Below the pieces are notes generated by a model that saw nothing but the letters and a program-made list of their open reading frames with translations, ran no database searches and was not told where the DNA came from. The position numbers and the translations under genes are program-made. From Hahellaceae bacterium (GTDB lineage: Bacteria; Pseudomonadota; Gammaproteobacteria; Pseudomonadales; Oleiphilaceae), in NCBI GenBank assembly GCA_016744695.1, contig JADGDV010000032.1, forward strand, positions 1 through 38,518: a DNA stretch of 38,518 bases. The letters are read 5' to 3'. Shown piece by piece: positions 7,723-15,619 of the stretch (the stretch's first letter is position 1; each line of letters opens with the position of its first letter).

Positions 7723-8316
7723 TTAATTTGCCATGCTATATTTTCGTAAGTTCACAGTTGACCTTGATGCAATACCGTTGATTGCAAATAAGCTTTGGTT
7801 CATGGCTTGGACGGTGGAGGTTTGCCCTACGGGTTCACCCAAAAGGTACAGGCCATATAATGATGTTTCACCAGTGCTTTGACGGGTGACTTTGTTTCCC
7901 ACGGATACTAAGCTAATGGGGGCTAGTGCTTTATCGATATTTGTTAAGGAGTAATGTTCTGAACAAATGATTAGAGACTTGCATATAATTTTATTTCCAT
8001 GCTTGAGGTCAATATGGAAGAGCTCATTGTGTTTATCAATTCGAGATATATCTGAGCCACATTCTATGGTCAGTGTGTTACTTTTTATTTTCCCCCCCCA
8101 GTAGTTGTAGAATTGTTGCGTGGTAGAGTTATCGAAAAAAGATTGTTGCAGCCGCTTAGGTACTTCAATAGGTAGTTCGTTAGATGCTAAGTGTGTACAT
8201 AAGACGACGGATTGGTTTTTGTGTGTTGCTTGAATTGCTGCAGTAATACCTATAGGGCTCGCGCCAAATATTGCTATGTCAAAAACCTTGGTGTTTGTCA
8301 TTTCTAACTGATTCAT
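7723..8316 (-). CDS. Miniature FAD-binding protein lacking the NAD(P)H domain
   Basis: 197 aa. It has the N-terminal FAD motif of thioredoxin-reductase-like enzymes (FDIAIFGASPIGITAAI, with A for the second Gly of GxGxxG). It also has the C-terminal FAD-contact segment (LYGLYLLGEPVGQTSTVQAMNQS). It aligns by eye with residues 15-140 and 284-325 of the fusion protein at 15620, and the NAD(P)H-binding domain between them is missing. It may bind FAD without NAD(P)H oxidation, as an electron carrier or a decayed paralogue. AGGATG stands about 10 nt before the ATG. It is divergent from the YceI-like lipoprotein gene and has its own copy of the shared operator. Its stop codon touches the IS right end; whether the IS removed 3' sequence is unclear. 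Confidence 0.7.
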   Translation of the reverse strand: MNQLEMTNTKVFDIAIFGASPIGITAAIQATHKNQSVVLCTHLASNELPIEVPKRLQQSFFDNSTTQQFYNYWGGKIKSNTLTIECGSDISRIDKHNELFHIDLKHGNKIICKSLIICSEHYSLTNIDKALAPISLVSVGNKVTRQSTGETSLYGLYLLGEPVGQTSTVQAMNQSLFAINGIASRSTVNLRKYSMAN

Positions 8317-8384
8317 TTTTAAAATTCATCCTAATATGATTTGTATGTGAGGGATGATATAAACTTATCAGATTGGGTTGTATG

Positions 8385-8411
8385 GGCCAGATGGTTATTA
8401 AAAGAACTAAG
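8385..8411 (-). promoter_or_regulatory. Shared operator upstream of the mini-FAD gene
   Basis: On the minus strand half-site 1 begins CTTAG and half-site 2 reads ATAACCATCTGGCC, with a total span of 27 nt. The inner end is 68 nt before the ATG at 8316. It is back to back with the plus-strand copy at 8407-8432. Confidence 0.6.
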
Positions 8412-8432
8412 CCATATGTAGGCCGTCTGGTG
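8407..8432 (+). promoter_or_regulatory. Shared operator and promoter of the YceI-like lipoprotein gene
   Basis: CTAAGCC and TAGGCCGTCTGGTG form two tandem half-sites 11 bp apart. Downstream is a TTGTCA at 8438-8443 that fits a -35 box, with TGTATC 17 nt further as a possible -10. The inner end is 64 nt before the ATG at 8497. Confidence 0.6.
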
Positions 8433-8496
8433 GATATTTGTCACCGTTTACAATTGCTATTGTATCTCCATCTTAAAAAAGGCCTGGAGAGAAGCA

Positions 8497-9207
8497 ATGA
8501 AAATAAATCAATTCAACTCAATCTTGTTTGTAAGCGTCCTACTTTCGGGCTGTGGTGCCGGAGGTGAGGGTGTTGATGAGCTAGTAGAAAACGCTAATAA
8601 AATTCTAGAGGGGGTTGTTAATGAAACTGACAAACCAGTAGATTTGTTGGGTGTGAACATTTGCGGCGCAGAATCTTCTTCTAGCTGGAAGCTAATTCCT
8701 GCTAAAAGTGAACTAAGTTTTATTTCTATAAAAAGCTCACATATTGTTGAGAGTAATGTCTTTACCGATATATCTGGAAGTCTCTCTACCGAAGGAATGG
8801 CTGACCTAACTATTGACCTCAGTTCTGTTGATAGTGGCATTGCTATTAGAGATGATCGAATGCAGGAGCATCTTTTCGAAACAAGCCTACTTCCATATGC
8901 CAGCGCTCAGGTTCAACTAAGTCAACCTCTATTGGATAGCCTCTCAGTTAGTGGCTCATATTCATCTTCACTTACCTATACAATCGATTTGCATGGTTTT
9001 GAAAAACAATTGACTGTTGATACGCAAGTAACTTGCATTTCTGATAAGGGTGTGCTTGTTAAAAGTACTAGACCACTCGTTATAGATGCTGCTGCTTTTG
9101 GTTTGGATGCCGGTATTGAAACACTTAGAAGTATCGCAGGCTTGGAAACCATTAGCCCGTTTTCTACTGTTGACTTTACATTGGTGTATGAAAAAGAGGG
9201 ATTGTAA
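8497..9207 (+). CDS. YceI-like outer-membrane lipoprotein
   Basis: 236 aa. A lipoprotein signal ends in LLSGC with lipidation Cys 19; Gly at the next position predicts the outer membrane. Residues 62-232 resemble a YceI domain (WKLIPAKSELSFISIK, then DLSSVDSGIAIRDDRM). YceI proteins are beta-barrels that bind isoprenoid-type lipids. The same domain opens the two large cytochromes here, where the wording is close (for example LRTVAGLNVI against LRSIAGLETI). GGAGAG lies 7 nt before the ATG. The stop codon overlaps the ATG of the next gene by one base (TAATG), so the two are translationally coupled. It may present a lipid or quinone-like molecule to its partner; that is inference. Confidence 0.85.
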   Translation: MKINQFNSILFVSVLLSGCGAGGEGVDELVENANKILEGVVNETDKPVDLLGVNICGAESSSSWKLIPAKSELSFISIKSSHIVESNVFTDISGSLSTEGMADLTIDLSSVDSGIAIRDDRMQEHLFETSLLPYASAQVQLSQPLLDSLSVSGSYSSSLTYTIDLHGFEKQLTVDTQVTCISDKGVLVKSTRPLVIDAAAFGLDAGIETLRSIAGLETISPFSTVDFTLVYEKEGL

Positions 9208-12200
9208 TGAGCTATTTTATTAAAAAAGTAGTTCTAGCCACGGCCATTGTATTGACCTCTTCAAATACCTTGGCCTCAATTTGGAAGCTGGATAAAAGCG
9301 TTTCAGAAATGAGTTTTTTAACGGTTAAGAAAGATACGGTTCCTGAAATTCAAAGCTTTGATAATATTGATGCAAGTATTAATGGTTATCGTGCGAAATT
9401 GGTGCTTGATACTGCCAGCATTAATACCAATATTGATATTCGTGACCAACGTATTCGCGACTGGGTGCTAAAAACGGGTTTACTGCCTAATATCGTTTTA
9501 ACAATGGATTTGCCAGAAGATTTAATAGATAGTTTTTTGCCTGGCGATACGCTAGCAACAAGTCTTGCGGCTCAGCTTCAGGTGGGGGGGGCGAAACAAA
9601 CGATTTCTGTCGATGCTCACATCACGCAGACTGAAGACAATAAGTTGATTGTTAACAGCAAAGAACCGGTGATTATTGATACCAATAAATTCGCATTGAC
9701 TGGCGGGGTTGAGCAGTTGCGAACGGTTGCTGGTTTGAATGTGATCACGCAACGTATTCCTGTGTTCTTCAGCCTTTCATTTGATAAACAAGCAGAAAAT
9801 ACGCCCTCCCCTGTAAAGGGCTTGTTAGCCATTGCTGACGTAGAACCGATTGCACCCTCACAACCTACTACAGCCGTTAATGGTAAGACGGTATATGTGC
9901 AATGGGCTCAATTGGCGGATAACGTCGATCATCACATTGTATCTGTTAAGCATGGTGATGGTGCTTGGAACGTTGTAGGCAAAGTGCCTGCAGACACCAT
10001 GTCGTATCAATACGAAAGTGTTAAAAATGGTGAGACATCCATTAGAGTACAAAGTGTTTCAATGGGGCGGATTTCAGTGCCGTCTATTGAAAGTAAAGTA
10101 ACTGTCTCAGGTTCAGTGGTAGAAGATATGCCACCAGTTACAGGGGGGGGCACTTTGCTTGTTGATAAATTTAATGCAGAAATCAATCAGGCTATTATTC
10201 AGGAAACGTGTGTGGGCTGCCACAGCGAAGGGGAAATAGCTGGGGGCACTAAATTACGTTTTGCAAAAGGTGCAAGTAAAGGTATTGCTGAAGCTAATGC
10301 CGAAGTATTAACAAACTACCCTAATGCACAAAAAATATTAGCAAAAGTATCTTCAACCGAAGTAGTAGATCACTACGGTGCCAGTTTATTTACTTTCAGT
10401 GAAAATAGTACTGAATATCAACGAATTAAAGAGTTTCTAGCAGGTGATTCTTTTTTTAATTCAGTGCAGTTGACTGGCGTACTACACCAGGTGTGGAATA
10501 ACACCCGTACGATGGATGACTTGAAAGCGCATATTATTAATAATGACACACCAGATGCAGTTAACATACAAACTAGTGCTGACGCACCAAGAAATATTGG
10601 TAGTAACTTTGTTAGCCGTATGACAACGATTGTTAAGGTGAGCCAGTCAGGCAGCTACCATTTTTATTTAGCCAGTGATGATGATGGTGAGTTATATTTA
10701 AATGAAGTGGGGCAAGCGAAACAGAAAATTGCTTATGTTAAAGGTTGGACAAAGCCAGAGCAGTGGACTAAGCAGGCGTCACAGAAGTCGGCGGCGTTTG
10801 AATTGGTGGCAGGTAAAAGCTATCGTTTAGAGGCCTTGCATGTTGAAATTGGTGGTAATGATCACGTAAGTATTGCTTGGAGCCGAAATAACGGTGCAAT
10901 TGAAATATTGTCAGGTCCAAATCTGAGCTATCAAGCTAATGATAATGCTAGTGATATGCCCGCACCACCTGTTGTTATACTTCCAGTATTACCAACCCCA
11001 GAGCTCCCGATAATAGAACCCACACCGCCTGTTGTTATCTCACCGCCTGTTATTATTACACCTCCAGTGGTTGAGCCTATTCTACCGGCTGCGGATACCG
11101 ATGGTGATGGCGTTATTGATGTGTTAGATCAATTCCCTAATGATGCTACTCGTATTGCCGACCAAGGCTTTAAGTATGAACGCTGGAAGACCGTTTTAAA
11201 GTCAACGGCTGAGCTAGTTAATCATGGTGCGTTTCAAGAAAAATCGTTGGTGGATGAGCATCGTGTAGGTAGTTTTGATGCGCCTAGAAATGTGGACAAT
11301 GCATATATTATGCGTATGCGTGCTTATATAACACCTACACAAAGTGGCGATTATATTTTCTACGCAAACGTGGATGACGGGGGGGTTGTTTATCTTTCTG
11401 ACTCAACGGTAGTAGCGGATAAAAAGAAAATTATAGACGTTGAAACTTGGCAGTCTAAAGGTCAGTTCACCAAATATCCGGAGCAAGCCTCTACGCTTAT
11501 TAGGCTAAAAGCAGGAAAATCTTATTATTTGGAAGCTCGTGCCTATGAAGGGGGGGGGGGGGATCACCTAGCGGTCGCATGGTCTCGTATAGATAGCGGT
11601 CAGGCATCACGTATCACGATTATTCCAGCGGAAAATATACAGAATTATTATATTCCTGAAGGGTTTACCGCTGAAGACTTTTTAGATGGTGATGGTGATG
11701 GAGTTGAAAATTACCTTGACCCTGATAAGGATAACGACGGTGTTAATAATGAAATGGATTTATTTCCTTTAAATCCAGCGGAGTCAGCAGACTTTGATAA
11801 AGATGGTTTAGGCGATAATGCAGATAACGATGACGACAACGATGGGATTGTGGATAGCAAGGATTTATTTCCATTAGATAGCTCACGAGCGAGTATTAAT
11901 GATGCAGATAATGTTTCTGTTAACCGTGATGTGTTACAAGCTAAATGTGTTGTGTGCCATAGTGAGACAGGGCCAGCAAAAAACACAAAGTTGGTTTACC
12001 GTATAGGTAATACACCTGGCGTTATGGATTACAACGAAACACAGCTAGCTTTTTATATCACTGATACTGCATCCGGTGGGCAAACGATTCTGGACAAATC
12101 TCGTGGTTTGCAAAACCATGGTGGCGGGGCTGTACTTCAGTTAAGCTCTGATGAGTACGAATTGTTGGAGATGTTTGTCGGTTTCTTTAATGGCTCAGAT

Positions 12201-13949
12201 GATAACCCAGTGTTGAATACAGGTACCTATATACTAGAAAGCCCAGAGGTAACGTATCGTCGAGCTTCATTGTATTTAACTGGAGAAATACCTAGCCAAC
12301 AAAAGCTTAACAGTTTAAAAAATGCATCTGATGAGTTACTGCAGGAGGAAGTGTTAAACCTCATGACGGGTGACGGGTTCCATAATTTCATTAAGGATTC
12401 TGCTAATGCACGGATTCATAGTCGTCATCTTAAAAATGGTGGAAATGCTGGTTCATTAGATAAATTCTATGAAGGAGATATGGCAAAGCTTAAAAATGAT
12501 CTTGCCGAAGAGCCTTTAGAGTTAATTGCTTATATTGTTGAAAATGACCGTCCGTATTCAGAAATATTAACTGCTGACTACACTATGGCTGGTCAGGAAA
12601 GTGCCGTTTCGTTTCGCTCTGGTGTCGGTGTTGCTGAGGGCTCTTTTGTTCGTGCTATAAATAATGGCCAAGCAGATAAAACAGAGGCTCCTGGCTACAC
12701 TAACCCTGATGGAACGTTTGTTGAAGACTTTCCTCATGCCGGTATTTTATCTAGCTGGGCATATTTGAGTCAGTACCCGACCACTGCGACTAACCGTAAC
12801 CGCGCTCGCTCTGCATGGACAATGAAGCATTTTCTTGGTTTTGATATTGAAAATTCATCCGCACGGGTTTTGGATGTGGCTGATGTGGCTGACCAAAATA
12901 ACCCAACTATGAACAACCCTGCTTGCGTGGCCTGTCATCAAACGATGGACCCTATTGCCGCTGGTTTCCAGAATTTTGAAAGCACTGGTGGTTATAAGCT
13001 CTATGGTACGGACTCTCTTGATGTTGACTACCGTAAGAGCCATCCAGATGTTAGCTGGTACCATGATAATCGCCAACTAGGATACCGTGGGATAGACGCG
13101 CCTGATGATGTTAACCCTATCCAGTGGTTAGCTGAGCAAATGGTTGCTGACTTTCGTTTTTCTGTGGGGGCAGTTAAGTTTTGGTGGCCATCACTGTTTG
13201 GCGGCAATGTGTTAAATGAGAGCGCTAGCCGTATTCACTTTGATAATCAGTCATTATTAATTACGGCTTTATCGAATGACTTCCGTAGCCATTTAAACCT
13301 TAAACAGTTGTTAGTTAATATGGTGATGAGTGATGCTTTCCGTGTTGCCAAAAAGTCGGTTGGTTCTTTATCTGACGACCTGGTGGAGTTACATGGTGGA
13401 GCACGTCACTTCTTGACCCCTCATGAGCTTTATAACAAAACCTTATCCTTAACTGGTTTTGGCTGGTCACGCTTGCTTGATTCAAGGCAGTACTACGGCT
13501 TGTATGGTGGTATTAATGGTGTGGATGTAAAGGATGAAACGGCAGAGCCTTCAGCGATGATGTTCCGAGTAGCTGAACGCCAGGGTATGGAGTTAGCTTG
13601 CGCCATCGTCAAAAAGGATTTCGACTCCGAGCAGCAAGACCGTCTCTTGTTTACTGAGGTGGAGCGTGAAAGCAGCGATGCAGCCAGTGTTAAAGCACAA
13701 ATTGTTGTACTGTATGAGCGTTTACATAATAAAGTGGTAGATATTAATGACTCTATTGTTGTTGAAACCTATGCATTGTTTACTCAGTTGCGTGTTAACC
13801 GAATGAAGATAAGTGGAACAAGACTTAATCAAAATCAGCGTTGTGAAATGAGTAATGGTGGATCTGATTATGACCCAGAAAAAGTACTGGGGCCTTGGAA
13901 GGATATGTTAATTATGATGATGGCAGATCCTGATTATCTCTTTGAATAG
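9207..13949 (+). CDS. Large YceI / PA14 / TSP3 / c-type cytochrome DUF1592-DUF1588 protein
   Basis: 1580 aa, exported (signal peptide 1-23, TLA then S). Order of parts: YceI-like domain 25-195; FN3-like domain 215-300; heme site CVGCH 335-339; PA14-like domain 423-562; Pro-rich linker 585-627; Asp-rich thrombospondin type 3 repeat 630-645; second PA14-like domain 653-800; more TSP3 repeats 827-890 (probably Ca2+-binding); heme site CVVCH 914-918; then a DUF1549/1592/1588-like module with ILTADYT at 1120 and CVACHQTMDP from 1240. The last part is typical of planctomycete-type cytochromes paired with DUF1501 proteins, as here with the gene at 14120. Function is unknown. PA14 domains often bind glycans, so a carbohydrate- or surface-linked redox role is possible. 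Several G tracts interrupt the sequence. Confidence 0.85.
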   Translation: MSYFIKKVVLATAIVLTSSNTLASIWKLDKSVSEMSFLTVKKDTVPEIQSFDNIDASINGYRAKLVLDTASINTNIDIRDQRIRDWVLKTGLLPNIVLTMDLPEDLIDSFLPGDTLATSLAAQLQVGGAKQTISVDAHITQTEDNKLIVNSKEPVIIDTNKFALTGGVEQLRTVAGLNVITQRIPVFFSLSFDKQAENTPSPVKGLLAIADVEPIAPSQPTTAVNGKTVYVQWAQLADNVDHHIVSVKHGDGAWNVVGKVPADTMSYQYESVKNGETSIRVQSVSMGRISVPSIESKVTVSGSVVEDMPPVTGGGTLLVDKFNAEINQAIIQETCVGCHSEGEIAGGTKLRFAKGASKGIAEANAEVLTNYPNAQKILAKVSSTEVVDHYGASLFTFSENSTEYQRIKEFLAGDSFFNSVQLTGVLHQVWNNTRTMDDLKAHIINNDTPDAVNIQTSADAPRNIGSNFVSRMTTIVKVSQSGSYHFYLASDDDGELYLNEVGQAKQKIAYVKGWTKPEQWTKQASQKSAAFELVAGKSYRLEALHVEIGGNDHVSIAWSRNNGAIEILSGPNLSYQANDNASDMPAPPVVILPVLPTPELPIIEPTPPVVISPPVIITPPVVEPILPAADTDGDGVIDVLDQFPNDATRIADQGFKYERWKTVLKSTAELVNHGAFQEKSLVDEHRVGSFDAPRNVDNAYIMRMRAYITPTQSGDYIFYANVDDGGVVYLSDSTVVADKKKIIDVETWQSKGQFTKYPEQASTLIRLKAGKSYYLEARAYEGGGGDHLAVAWSRIDSGQASRITIIPAENIQNYYIPEGFTAEDFLDGDGDGVENYLDPDKDNDGVNNEMDLFPLNPAESADFDKDGLGDNADNDDDNDGIVDSKDLFPLDSSRASINDADNVSVNRDVLQAKCVVCHSETGPAKNTKLVYRIGNTPGVMDYNETQLAFYITDTASGGQTILDKSRGLQNHGGGAVLQLSSDEYELLEMFVGFFNGSDDNPVLNTGTYILESPEVTYRRASLYLTGEIPSQQKLNSLKNASDELLQEEVLNLMTGDGFHNFIKDSANARIHSRHLKNGGNAGSLDKFYEGDMAKLKNDLAEEPLELIAYIVENDRPYSEILTADYTMAGQESAVSFRSGVGVAEGSFVRAINNGQADKTEAPGYTNPDGTFVEDFPHAGILSSWAYLSQYPTTATNRNRARSAWTMKHFLGFDIENSSARVLDVADVADQNNPTMNNPACVACHQTMDPIAAGFQNFESTGGYKLYGTDSLDVDYRKSHPDVSWYHDNRQLGYRGIDAPDDVNPIQWLAEQMVADFRFSVGAVKFWWPSLFGGNVLNESASRIHFDNQSLLITALSNDFRSHLNLKQLLVNMVMSDAFRVAKKSVGSLSDDLVELHGGARHFLTPHELYNKTLSLTGFGWSRLLDSRQYYGLYGGINGVDVKDETAEPSAMMFRVAERQGMELACAIVKKDFDSEQQDRLLFTEVERESSDAASVKAQIVVLYERLHNKVVDINDSIVVETYALFTQLRVNRMKISGTRLNQNQRCEMSNGGSDYDPEKVLGPWKDMLIMMMADPDYLFE
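11550..11562 (+). repeat. 13-base G tract in the large cytochrome gene
   Basis: Thirteen consecutive Gs encode four glycines (782-785) plus the first base of the next Asp codon, inside the second PA14-like domain. A tract this long is prone to slippage, and loss or gain of one base would truncate the protein and remove the C-terminal heme module. Confidence 0.8.
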
Positions 13950-13966
13950 GTAAGCCATTAACCCGT

Positions 13967-14000
13967 AACTATAAGAGGGGCAGATGCCCCTTTTATAGTT
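13967..14000 (+). terminator. Strong stem-loop terminator after the large cytochrome gene
   Basis: Arms of 15 nt (AACTATAAGAGGGGC and its near-complement) pair with one G-U, around a 4-nt loop. The 3' arm contains TTTTATAGTT. It lies 17 nt after the stop codon and separates this unit from the DUF1501 gene, which has its own operator. Confidence 0.8.
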
Positions 14001-14024
14001 AAATATAAGACCTTCACCACATGG

Positions 14025-14052
14025 CTTAGCCCATCAAATAACCCATCTGGTC
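14025..14052 (+). promoter_or_regulatory. Shared operator upstream of the first DUF1501 gene
   Basis: CTTAGCCCATC and ATAACCCATCTGGTC are two tandem half-sites with a 12-bp period. The inner end lies 67 nt before the ATG at 14120. ATGGC precedes half-site 1 as at 15530. Confidence 0.65.
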
Positions 14053-14119
14053 GAAGTTTTTCTTATTAAATACTCCTAAACTACCTCTATCTTAAGTTAC
14101 ATTGAAATGAGGAATAGTC

Positions 14120-15403
14120 ATGAATAGACGTGATTTTTTAAGGAACAGTGCGGTGTTAGGTGCCACTCTAGGCGCCGCCTCAATATTACCAATGACTTCT
14201 GTGGCCGACACGGGTGACAATAGCAAATTTTTGTTCACACTTTATGCTCATGGTGGCTGGGATCCTACTAGTTTTTGCGACCCTAAAATGAATATTAAGG
14301 GTGAGCCGATTATGAATAATTGGGGTAAAACCGGCGAGACACAAACCGCAGGTAATATTGAGTACGCCCCCTTTGCGGATAACGAAAGATTTTTTAATAA
14401 ACACTACCGAAAAATGCTTGTGATTAACGGTGTTAATGTTACTACAGGTAGCCATCAGGCTGGGGAACGTTTTAATAAAACAGGTGTTATGGATTTTGGC
14501 TACCCTAGTTTGGCGGCCTTGTATGCCAGCATTAAATATAATAATCATTTGATGCCCTGGATTACCGATGGCTGGAGACCAACCAGCGGCGGACTGGTCG
14601 CTCAGACTAACGTTAATGGCAACTATTTAAAAGCATTTAAAACACTAACTGAGCCTAATAATTGGCAATATGGTAATAGTGCTCACTATGTTGAATCGGA
14701 TAATTTAAACTTAATTCGGGATTTCAGAAATAAGCGTGTTCTTGAGCGCGCTAGCAATTCCAGTGAAATGATGAAGCAGCGTAGCCAATATCGCCGCTTT
14801 ATTGGAGCGATGGCGCAAGGCGATGGCTTACCTCAATTTACTGAGCTTGTTGCCTCGGCTGATTATAATGGACTTAATTCAGGTGATAGCCATTATACAA
14901 AAGTAGTCGCTGCCCTTGCAGGCTTTGCTTCAGGTGTTTGTGTGGCCGCTGATATTAAAACCGATAACATGGATACACATAATAATCATGATATTAGAGG
15001 CGCAGAAGTACTAACTCGGTTGACTAATCAGGTTGATTTGTTATGGCATGTGGCAGAACAATTTGGTATTGCTGATCGTTTGCTTGTTAATATTGTATCC
15101 GATATTGGTAGAACTCCAGGTTACAATGAGAAGAATGGTAAAGATCATTGGAGCACCACTAGTACCATTGTTATGGAGAATAATCCGTCATGGGGCAATC
15201 GTGTGGTAGGTTCATCGACTCATAATCATCGTGCACAGGATATTGATTTTGTAAGTATGAAACCAACAGGCAGTGCTAGTGATATAACCTTAAGTCCAAA
15301 TCATATTCAATCGGCCTTACGGCGTTATATTGGTATTGATAATCATGCCACCAGCAAACAGTTTTCACTAGCGGATAGTCATCTAATACCTAATTTATTT
15401 TAA
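14120..15403 (+). CDS. Tat-exported DUF1501 protein (first copy)
   Basis: 427 aa. The N-terminus has a twin-arginine-type signal (NRRDFLRNSAVLGATLG, then a hydrophobic stretch ending near SVADTG). DUF1501 proteins belong to the alkaline-phosphatase/sulfatase-like fold group and usually sit next to DUF1592/1588-type cytochromes; their reaction is not known. Visible family features are FTLYAHGGWDPTSFCDP near the start, INGVNVTTGSH, DTHNNHD and SDIGRTPGYNEKNGKDHWS. A Tat signal suggests a folded, possibly metal-containing protein in the periplasm. GAGG lies about 8 nt before the ATG. It has its own operator and is followed by a terminator. The second copy at 20420-21664 is about equally long and clearly homologous. 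Confidence 0.85.
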   Translation: MNRRDFLRNSAVLGATLGAASILPMTSVADTGDNSKFLFTLYAHGGWDPTSFCDPKMNIKGEPIMNNWGKTGETQTAGNIEYAPFADNERFFNKHYRKMLVINGVNVTTGSHQAGERFNKTGVMDFGYPSLAALYASIKYNNHLMPWITDGWRPTSGGLVAQTNVNGNYLKAFKTLTEPNNWQYGNSAHYVESDNLNLIRDFRNKRVLERASNSSEMMKQRSQYRRFIGAMAQGDGLPQFTELVASADYNGLNSGDSHYTKVVAALAGFASGVCVAADIKTDNMDTHNNHDIRGAEVLTRLTNQVDLLWHVAEQFGIADRLLVNIVSDIGRTPGYNEKNGKDHWSTTSTIVMENNPSWGNRVVGSSTHNHRAQDIDFVSMKPTGSASDITLSPNHIQSALRRYIGIDNHATSKQFSLADSHLIPNLF

Positions 15404-15406
15404 AGA

Positions 15407-15428
15407 AAAGCCTGGCAACAAAGGCTTT
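15407..15428 (+). terminator. Terminator after the first DUF1501 gene
   Basis: AAAGCCT and AGGCTTT pair around an 8-nt loop and are followed by CTTTTTAT. This is a canonical intrinsic terminator only a few bases after the stop codon. Confidence 0.75.
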
Positions 15429-15533
15429 CTTTTTATAATAAAGGTGCTATTAAGTTTAACTGGGTGAATCTTAATAACGCGGGCATGGTGTTTAAAATCA
15501 TGTTTGCTTTTAAGTTTACCCCGTAATCAATGG

Positions 15534-15560
15534 CCTAACCCGTCTCTAGCCCATCAGGTC
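15534..15560 (+). promoter_or_regulatory. Shared operator and promoter of the electron-transfer operon
   Basis: CCTAACCCGTC and CTAGCCCATCAGGTC are two tandem half-sites 11 bp apart. After the site come TTGTCA (15568-15573) and, 17 nt further, TATGCA (15591-15596), a plausible sigma-70 pair. The inner end is 59 nt before the ATG at 15620. This is one of the clearest copies in the window. Confidence 0.65.
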
Positions 15561-15619
15561 AATATATTTGTCAGCCTCACTTTTATACAGTATGCATAGT
15601 GATGTGGAGGTGACTGTTA

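Noticed and set aside
8373-8567. Open frame overlapping the lipoprotein start
   Set aside because: It has no ribosome binding site, covers the operator and promoter, and overlaps the well-supported gene at 8497 in another frame.
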